The notes under the pieces were generated by a model that saw only the letters and a program-made list of their open reading frames with translations, had not been told where the DNA came from and ran no database searches. Below, one piece after another: positions 59,770 through 64,000 of a stretch of DNA of 64,000 nt. Source of the stretch: SpSt-398 sp041752235. Lineage in GTDB: Bacteria > Bacteroidota > Bacteroidia > Chitinophagales > Chitinophagaceae. Position numbers and translations under genes: made by a program. Positions within the stretch are counted from its first letter, which is position 1. Each line of letters opens with the position of its first letter. The stretch spans positions 169,374-233,373 of the forward strand of contig JBGSHM010000009.1 in the NCBI GenBank assembly GCA_041752235.1, written 5' to 3'.

Positions 59770-60684
59770 ATGCACCGCAGAAACTTCATCCGCTCCGGGC
59801 TTTTTACAGGCACCGCCGTTATGACCGCATCGCAGGCTCTAGCCACCCCAGTCAATCGTTCCAGACCCGCTGATCCGGTCTTTCACCTGGACTACGCCTT
59901 TCATGACGGCATGTTCCGAAACAGCGCCGGGAATGATTTTATCGACCAGATCAAATGGGCCCATGAACGGGGTTTTCGCAGCATTGAGGACAATGGCATG
60001 ATGGCGCGCCCGGTGGAAGAACAAAAACGCATTGGGGATACCCTGGCCAAGCTGGGCATGCGGATGGGGGTATTTGTGATCACCTCGGATAGTTGGCATT
60101 GGAAGACCACGCTGACAACAGGGAAGGCGGAGTTCATTGACCGTATGAAGAAGGATTGCCGCGATGCCATCGAAGTGGCCAAACGCTGTAATGCCAAATG
60201 GATGACGGTGGTACCGGGAAACTATGACAGAAGCTTGTCGCATGATATGCAAACGGCCAATGTCATCACCGCTTTGCGAATGGCAGCAGATATTCTTGAA
60301 CCAGCCGGTCTGGTGATGGTACTCGAACCATTGAGTGATAATGCGGACCTGTTCCTCCGCTATTCACATCAGACCTATATGATCTGCAAAGCCGTGAACA
60401 GCTCCTCTTGTAAGATCCTGTATGATATTTACCACATGCAGCGGAATGAAGGGAATATCATCCAGAATATCAATAAAACCTGGGAAGAGATCGGGTATAT
60501 ACAGATTGGTGATAACCCCGGACGAAATGAACCAACCACGGGAGAGATCAATTATAAAAATGTGTTTAAACACATAGCGGATAAGGGGTATAAAGGAATT
60601 TTGGGCATGGAGCATGGCAATGCTTTTCCAGGCAAGGAGGGAGAGGAGAAATTAATAAAGGCGTATAGAGATGTTGATATTTGA
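59770..60684 (+). CDS. Hydroxypyruvate isomerase-like TIM-barrel protein, Tat-like leader
   Basis: 304 residues from the ATG at 59770; a longer reading runs into the repeat. The leader is M-H-R-R-N-F-I-R-S-G-L-F-T-G-T-A-V-M-T-A. The AP-endonuclease-2/Hyi-like TIM barrel has H-E-R-G-F-R-S-I-E-D near 68, V-V-P-G-N-Y near 155, V-L-E-P-L-S-D near 200, Y-D-I-Y-H-M-Q-R near 236, G-D-N-P-G-R-N-E-P near 256 and the closing G-M-E-H-G near 284. It would isomerise a small sugar or keto-acid; the substrate is unproven. Confidence 0.88.
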   Translation: MHRRNFIRSGLFTGTAVMTASQALATPVNRSRPADPVFHLDYAFHDGMFRNSAGNDFIDQIKWAHERGFRSIEDNGMMARPVEEQKRIGDTLAKLGMRMGVFVITSDSWHWKTTLTTGKAEFIDRMKKDCRDAIEVAKRCNAKWMTVVPGNYDRSLSHDMQTANVITALRMAADILEPAGLVMVLEPLSDNADLFLRYSHQTYMICKAVNSSSCKILYDIYHMQRNEGNIIQNINKTWEEIGYIQIGDNPGRNEPTTGEINYKNVFKHIADKGYKGILGMEHGNAFPGKEGEEKLIKAYRDVDI

Positions 60685-60804
60685 TTCACCGCAGAGAACA
60701 TAAGAACGCAGAGGTACGCAGAGAAATTTAGGTATTAGCAATTAGCCCTTAGTTTTATAAAAAATCTCTGCGTACCTCTGCGTTCTTATGTTCTCTGCGG
60801 TGAA
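60685..60804. repeat. Perfect 40-bp inverted repeat between two genes
   Basis: Arms 60685-60724 and 60765-60804 match exactly as inverted copies, with the words CACCGCAGAGAACATAAGAA and its complement. The centre is 40 bp and AT-rich. It begins directly after the TIM-barrel gene stop and ends 6 bp before the convergent sod stop, so a two-way terminator is likely. Confidence 0.88.
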
Positions 60805-60810
60805 AAATCC

Positions 60811-61569
60811 TTATAATAAACTATCAAATCTTTCCCCCACAAACTCCCAATTCACCACACTCCACCACGCATTAATATAATCCGGCCGGCGGTTCTGGTA
60901 TTTTAAATAGTACGCGTGCTCCCATACATCCAATCCTAATACGGGTGTTCCCTTTACTTCGGCTAAATCCATCAATGGATTATCCTGGTTCGGGGTAGAA
61001 CTTACCACCAGTTTTTTCTCCGGTGTCCATACCAACCAGGCCCAGCCTGAACCAAAACGGTTTTTTCCGGCATCACCGAATTTTTGTTGAAAGGTTTCAA
61101 AGGAGCCAAGGTCTTTTGTAATCTGCGTTGCCAACTGGCCCGAAGGGGCATTCCCCATCATCGGGGAGCGAAGGGAGCGCCAGAAAAGTTCATGATTGAA
61201 ATGCCCGCCACCATTGTTCCGCATCTTCGTGGAGTATTTGGAAATACCCGATAATAATTGCACCAGAGAGGTCTTACTGATATCTACTTTTTCATCCTTG
61301 GCCGCATCTGCCAGGTTCTTGGCATAGGCAGCGGCATGTTTGGTATAGTGAATCTCCATGGTCATTGCATCCACGGCAGGCTCAATAGCATTATAGGCAT
61401 AGCCCAAGGGTTTTTGTGTAAAATCGATCTCCTCACCGCCGAGGGTCAATACCCTTGAAGTTGAGCCTGCAAGGGAGGAAAGCGAAGAAAGTCCCAGTGC
61501 CGCACCGATTCCGGCTTTGCCGCTATCTTTCAGGAATTTTCTTCTCGAGGGGTCATTATGCTTTTTCAT
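60811..61569 (-). CDS. sodA: Exported Fe/Mn superoxide dismutase
   Basis: 252 residues. The first 35 form a Tat-like leader (S-R-R-K-F-L-K-D-S-G-K-A-G-I-G-A-A-L-G-L). The SOD domain has metal ligands in M-E-I-H-Y-T-K-H near 75, G-G-G-H-F-N-H near 123, and D-V-W-E-H near 212-216. The G-G-H type segment is usual in Mn forms, but metal choice in Bacteroidota is often flexible. It removes superoxide in the periplasm. It is convergent with the TIM-barrel gene. Confidence 0.92.
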   Translation of the reverse strand: MKKHNDPSRRKFLKDSGKAGIGAALGLSSLSSLAGSTSRVLTLGGEEIDFTQKPLGYAYNAIEPAVDAMTMEIHYTKHAAAYAKNLADAAKDEKVDISKTSLVQLLSGISKYSTKMRNNGGGHFNHELFWRSLRSPMMGNAPSGQLATQITKDLGSFETFQQKFGDAGKNRFGSGWAWLVWTPEKKLVVSSTPNQDNPLMDLAEVKGTPVLGLDVWEHAYYLKYQNRRPDYINAWWSVVNWEFVGERFDSLL

Positions 61570-61700
61570 GATACGAGTGGGGTTCTTTTACCGAAGTTCG
61601 CACCTTTAGCCGGTCATCGGGTAATTCGGATGTCATTATTTTTTTTAACAAACAGCTAAAGTTTGAATAAACCGATATTTGCGTCTCAAAATTCTTGCTA

Positions 61701-62678
61701 ATGCGTATAGCGATCAATGGAATGGGCCGAATCGGGCGCCTGCTATTCCGTCGTCTGGTGGGAGAGAAAGATATTACCCTGGTGGCCATCAATGATATCA
61801 TGGATTCCGCCAATCTGGCCTATTTGCTAAAATATGATTCCCTCTATGGAAGCTGGCCGGAAGATATTCGGTATACGGACGGTTCTGTGCAAACCTGTGG
61901 CCAGGAAGTAAAGGTCTTTCGTCAAACGGACCCTTTGATGCTTGATTGGGCTGGCATGCAGGTGGATATCGTGCTGGAATGTTCGGGTCGTTATGCTGAT
62001 CTTTCCGGGGCGCAAAAACATTTACAGGCGGGAGCCAAACGCGTCTTATTGTCTACAACAGGCTCATCGGAGATTCCCCTCCTGATATTTGGGCATAACC
62101 ACAAAGAGGATAGCCGTTCACAACCGATCATTTCCCCCGGAGGGTGTATGACCAATTGCTCCACCCATATTTTATATCTGCTGAATTCCATTGGTATCGA
62201 ATCGGTGCAAATGAATATCCTTCATTCCTACACTTCAAGACAGGAGCTGGTGGATACCGCCCATCCGCAATTCCGCCGCGGAAGAGCGGCTGCCGAATCC
62301 ATCATTCCGGTGGAGATCGATCTGGCACATTCCCTTGAAAGGCTATTGCCGCTGAAGGACAAGATCGCTGCGGTTTCTGTAAGGGTACCGGTAACCAATG
62401 GAGCCATGGCGGATATTACCGTGCAAATGAAAGAGGAGGTAACAAAGGCACAGATCAATCATCTGCTGCGAAAGGCTGCGGAAGGAGAATACAAAGGGAT
62501 CATTCAATATACAGAAGACCCGCTGGTTTCGGCCGATATAAAAGGGAACACCCATTCCTGTATCATTGATGGGACACTCACTTCTGTCATTGGCAGACAG
62601 GTAAAGATTATTGCCTGGTTTGATAATGAGTATGGATTTACAAGCCGGATGATTGATTGGGTGCGGTATTTGGGGTAA
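61701..62678 (+). CDS. Divergent glyceraldehyde-3-phosphate dehydrogenase-family protein
   Basis: 325 residues from the ATG at 61701 (the ORF upstream starts with TTG). The NAD motif N-G-M-G-R-I-G-R is at 5-12; canonical is N-G-F-G-R-I-G. The catalytic Cys lies in S-P-G-G-C-M-T-N-C (canonical S-N-A-S-C-T-T-N-C), with the general-base His in L-H-S-Y-T. W-F-D-N-E-Y-G-F near the end is kept. The changes at the phosphate-site Thr suggest it is not the main glycolytic enzyme. Erythrose-4-phosphate or other phosphorylated-aldehyde activity is possible. Confidence 0.85.
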   Translation: MRIAINGMGRIGRLLFRRLVGEKDITLVAINDIMDSANLAYLLKYDSLYGSWPEDIRYTDGSVQTCGQEVKVFRQTDPLMLDWAGMQVDIVLECSGRYADLSGAQKHLQAGAKRVLLSTTGSSEIPLLIFGHNHKEDSRSQPIISPGGCMTNCSTHILYLLNSIGIESVQMNILHSYTSRQELVDTAHPQFRRGRAAAESIIPVEIDLAHSLERLLPLKDKIAAVSVRVPVTNGAMADITVQMKEEVTKAQINHLLRKAAEGEYKGIIQYTEDPLVSADIKGNTHSCIIDGTLTSVIGRQVKIIAWFDNEYGFTSRMIDWVRYLG

Positions 62679-62681
62679 TCC

Positions 62682-63194
62682 TCAATGGCACTTGAAATAA
62701 TCAAACGCCTCTTTACACTCCTGGCATTGATAAAGGGCTTTGCAGGCCGTTGAGCCAAATTCACTCAGGCGTTTTGTATGCCATGATCCGCAACGGGGAC
62801 AGGGCACAGCCTCTTCGGCTGCAAACAAGGCGGGCTGACAGCTTTGGGCTTTTGATAAAGGCGGCGCAATGCCATATCCACGCAATTTTTCTTTTCCTTC
62901 TTCACTCATCCAATCGGTGGTCCAGGCCGGAGAGAGTTGCTGCTCGATCTTTATTTTGGTAAAACCAAGATCAGATAAGGCTACACGAATACCTGTAGCA
63001 ATGGCATCCATGGCGGGGCAACCAGAATAGGTTGGAGTGATCAATACAGTAAGCACCTCATTTTCCCAATACACTTCCCGCACGATTCCCATATCCAAAA
63101 TGCTGAGTACAGGAATTTCCGGATCGGTGACTGTTTCCAGCCGGTCATAAATGGTTTTCTTATCCGTATCGTGCAGAGCAGTGCGCATTACCAT
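62682..63194 (-). CDS. paaD: PaaD/PaaJ: phenylacetyl-CoA epoxidase iron-sulfur assembly subunit
   Basis: 170 residues. The N-terminal domain (residues 10-105) is of the MIP18/DUF59 type (V-T-D-P-E-I-P-V-L-S-I-L-D-M-G-I-V, S-G-C-P-A-M-D near 60). The C-terminal part is a Cys-rich zinc domain (C-P-R-C-G...C-K-A-L-Y-Q-C-Q-E-C-K-E-A-F-D-Y-F-K). This is PaaD, needed for maturation of the PaaABCE epoxidase. It overlaps paaC by 7 bp, so translation is coupled. Confidence 0.93.
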   Translation of the reverse strand: MVMRTALHDTDKKTIYDRLETVTDPEIPVLSILDMGIVREVYWENEVLTVLITPTYSGCPAMDAIATGIRVALSDLGFTKIKIEQQLSPAWTTDWMSEEGKEKLRGYGIAPPLSKAQSCQPALFAAEEAVPCPRCGSWHTKRLSEFGSTACKALYQCQECKEAFDYFKCH

Positions 63195-63913
63195 TGGGAA
63201 TGGGGATAGGCCCGCTGCATATACTGAAGCTCGGAGAGTATATAGCCCATATGTTCGGTATGACGGCCATATTTACCTCCGGTATGCATATGTACTGGCG
63301 CGGGATAGGAAAGAGAGGCTTCCTCCAGCACATTTCTTACTGTTGTTTGCCAATCCTGTTTTAGCTGATCGGCATTCAGGAAACCAAGGGACAACTCATA
63401 ATCGGCCGGTTCCAGCCATTCACCGGTATAAGGCCAAAGGTTTTCGAGCGCCTCCTTCATACGGGAATGACTTTCCTCCGTTCCGTCTCCCAATCGGATC
63501 ACCCACTCGCTGCTCCAGCGTAAGTGGTAACGGATCTCTTTGAGTGACTTTTCAGCAATGGCGGAAAGGTCTTTATCTGTGCCTTTTTCCAATTGCATAT
63601 AATAGGCCGACTGATAAGCGCTGAAAAAGAACTGGCGAAGTACGGTTTGGGCCCAATCGCCATTGGGTTGTTCTACCAGCAGGCCATTGAGGTATTCATG
63701 TTCCAGGCGTGTATAGGCCAGGCTGTCTTCGGTAGCTTCACCACCTATATGATGGGCAGCATATTGGTAAAGGCTTCTGGCTTGTCCTACGAGGTCAAGC
63801 GTAATATTCGTCAGGGCAATATCCTGCTCCAGTACGGGGCCATGTCCACACCATTCGGCGTTACGTTGCACGAGGATGAGAACAGAGTCGGCGAGATGGA
63901 GGGCGAGTTGCAT
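63188..63913 (-). CDS. paaC: PaaC: phenylacetyl-CoA epoxidase structural subunit
   Basis: 241 residues, helical. A-E-W-C-G-H-G-P-V-L-E-Q-D-I-A-L-T-N near 19, D-L-V-G-Q-A-R near 41, E-I-R-Y-H-L-R-W near 127 and G-G-K-Y-G-R-H-T-E-H-M near 213 match PaaC, the ferritin-like partner of the catalytic PaaA in the PaaABCE epoxidase. It is the most upstream gene of this cluster inside the window; paaB and paaA probably lie beyond position 64000 because the strand continues in that direction. Confidence 0.93.
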   Translation of the reverse strand: MQLALHLADSVLILVQRNAEWCGHGPVLEQDIALTNITLDLVGQARSLYQYAAHHIGGEATEDSLAYTRLEHEYLNGLLVEQPNGDWAQTVLRQFFFSAYQSAYYMQLEKGTDKDLSAIAEKSLKEIRYHLRWSSEWVIRLGDGTEESHSRMKEALENLWPYTGEWLEPADYELSLGFLNADQLKQDWQTTVRNVLEEASLSYPAPVHMHTGGKYGRHTEHMGYILSELQYMQRAYPHSQW

Positions 63914-63934
63914 ACTTTAGGGATGATTTTTTTT

Positions 63935-64000
63935 GTGAGGCGTGAGACGTGAGACGTGAGTCGTGAATCGTGAGAGTGGGGCGTCAAACTCACGTCTCAC
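63935..64000. repeat. GTGAGAC-type short-word repeat upstream of paaC
   Basis: GTGAGGCGTGAGACGTGAGA and following words repeat with 7-bp spacing, and ACTCACGTCTCAC at the window edge is complementary. It looks like part of the same hairpin family as the GTGAATA copies and is cut by the window end. Confidence 0.6.

Overview
The window looks like chromosomal DNA of a Bacteroidota bacterium, most likely of the Chitinophagaceae type. The evidence is the protein families (S46 peptidase, DUF4270, Omp28-like, DUF2911, a LytS/LytTR-type kinase and regulator pair, two sortilin/BNR giants, one with a type IX secretion C-terminal domain), promoters of the TAnnTTTG type instead of the E. coli -10 box, and few Shine-Dalgarno sites. 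I see no rRNA, tRNA, prophage, CRISPR array or plasmid function. About 60 protein genes fill the window, and the short gaps are often occupied by palindromic intergenic repeats.

Layout. 1-6900: small lipoprotein, aminotransferase, sortilin-like secreted protein, MsrB, adenylate kinase. 6978-11835 (minus): a seven-gene run that looks like a copper-handling operon, built round an MbnP-like lipoprotein and an MbnH/MauG-like diheme enzyme. 11945-17992: PaaZ, a crotonase, an AlkA-type glycosylase, a FabG-type reductase, a GH3-family protein. 18084-19184: an IS200-like (RAYT-type) transposase gene followed by a 12-unit array of hairpin repeats that runs into the 3' end of lptB. 20039-27577: MetF and a set of envelope thioredoxin-like, Omp28-like and PpiC proteins. 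27673-33048: RlmD, two rhomboids and two membrane-anchored EEP-family proteins. 33163-34880: cysS, preceded by a short ORF ending in four Cys codons. 34919-41040: fasciclin lipoprotein, LytS/LytTR-type pair, secreted BNR/Ig-like protein. 41158-50635: second HhH-GPD glycosylase, dipeptide epimerase, S46 peptidase, ObgE, kelch/DUF4907 pair, DUF4270/outer-membrane pair. 50632-53553: paaY, paaI, paaG. 53734-57176: S9 peptidase, HigBA toxin-antitoxin, XRE/DUF2975 pair. 57272-61569: four exported proteins, three with twin-arginine-like N-termini. 61701-63913: a divergent GAPDH, then paaD and paaC.

The genes form several working groups. Phenylacetate breakdown is spread over three places (PaaZ; PaaY/I/G; PaaC/D), with the remaining epoxidase subunits presumably outside the right edge. 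The copper-like operon would be a periplasm/outer-membrane pathway.

The strongest unusual signals are: (1) an 18-codon ORF ending Cys-Cys-Cys-Cys-stop directly upstream of cysteinyl-tRNA synthetase, placed four bases after a TAnnTTTG box, which suggests a leaderless cysteine-sensing leader peptide; (2) the RAYT gene with its 50/53-bp periodic hairpin array; (3) the MbnP/MbnH operon; (4) a MITE-like element with perfect 27-bp inverted ends nested in another palindromic repeat; (5) several genes whose start codon lies 3-4 bases after the promoter box, suggesting leaderless mRNAs. All gene calls come from reading the sequence; no database search was run.
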